Assembly (NCBI GenBank): GCA_022414725.1
Contig: JAJSRW010000056.1
Coordinates: 1-64,000 of the forward strand
Source of the DNA: Microglena sp. YARC
Taxonomy: Eukaryota; Chlorophyta; Chlorophyceae; Chlamydomonadales; Chlamydomonadaceae
Reading direction: 5' to 3'
DNA length: 64,000 bases
Below are positions 63,853 to 64,000 of the stretch, in pieces. Every line of letters begins with the position of its first letter. The stretch's first letter is position 1. The translations under genes and the position numbers were made by a program. Below the pieces are notes generated by a model. That model was given only the letters and a program-made list of their open reading frames with translations. It made no database searches and was not told where the DNA came from.

Positions 63853-64000
63853 ACCCACACCCACACACATCACACACTCACACCATCTGTGTAGATGTGG
63901 AGCATTCATATCAGGGGAAACTAAATCATCCTGACCATCCTGATTTCTCAACAAGCCCCCCAACCTGCACCACCACCACCACCACCACCACTTTGTTTAG
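63000..64000. repeat. CA/CCACCA satellites with a repeated ~60-bp module
   Basis: Three copies of GTTTAGATGTGGAGCATTAA, TATCAGGGAAAAC, AAATCA (63370, 63652, 63888) separated by CCTGATTTTCTCAACCTGCC (63425-63620) and CA tracts. The module is the only non-simple sequence; it is unassigned. Confidence 0.82.

Overview
This is eukaryotic nuclear DNA, most likely from a flagellated green alga of the Chlamydomonadales. Three things point there: short exons with GT-AG introns of 0.2-5 kb packed with satellites; a TmcB-type membrane protein of the kind common in volvocine algae; and a ciliary-tip protein, CEP104/FAP256. Short CCCTAAA/TTTAGGG tracts also occur. A Haematococcus-like alga would fit, but that is a guess.

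Two spliced genes converge. On the + strand, about 2.67-29.07 kb, lies the C-terminal part of a TmcB ('tiny macrocysts protein B')-like multipass membrane protein, about 960 codons in 16 recognised exons. Its 5' part is beyond the left edge. On the - strand, about 61.54 down to 35.73 kb, lies a CEP104/FAP256-like gene: beta-sandwich N-domain, EDYDEAK coiled-coil motifs and TOG domain, then a Pro-rich linker and a kinesin-light-chain-type TPR tail. About 805 codons in 12 exons were recognised; the first exon(s) were not found. Intron phases agree at nearly every junction, which is the main support for both chains. Between the genes (29.07-35.19 kb) are downstream satellites and unique AT-rich sequence with mobile-element fragments. 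I see no convincing gene there.

The most striking property is how the introns are built. Almost every intron is filled with tandem arrays whose units contain a copy of the neighbouring exon edge with its splice site. Copies of an exon's 5' edge (with acceptor AG) lie upstream of that exon, and copies of its 3' edge (with donor GT) lie downstream, on both strands. In three tmcB introns, sequence at one splice junction is repeated at the other, as expected if the intron arose by internal duplication. TmcB-type exon-edge units also sit inside introns of the oppositely oriented CEP104 gene, so units have moved or been copied between genes.

Mobile elements: a 1.27-kb hAT-like element with an exact 8-bp target duplication, two ~200-bp relatives, a tRNA-derived SINE family (three copies) and a ~200-240-bp hairpin-ended element (five copies). 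Simple repeats are extreme, including a 70-base G run. Four exons are one base out of phase, probably assembly indels. Most long ORFs here are satellite translations, not genes.
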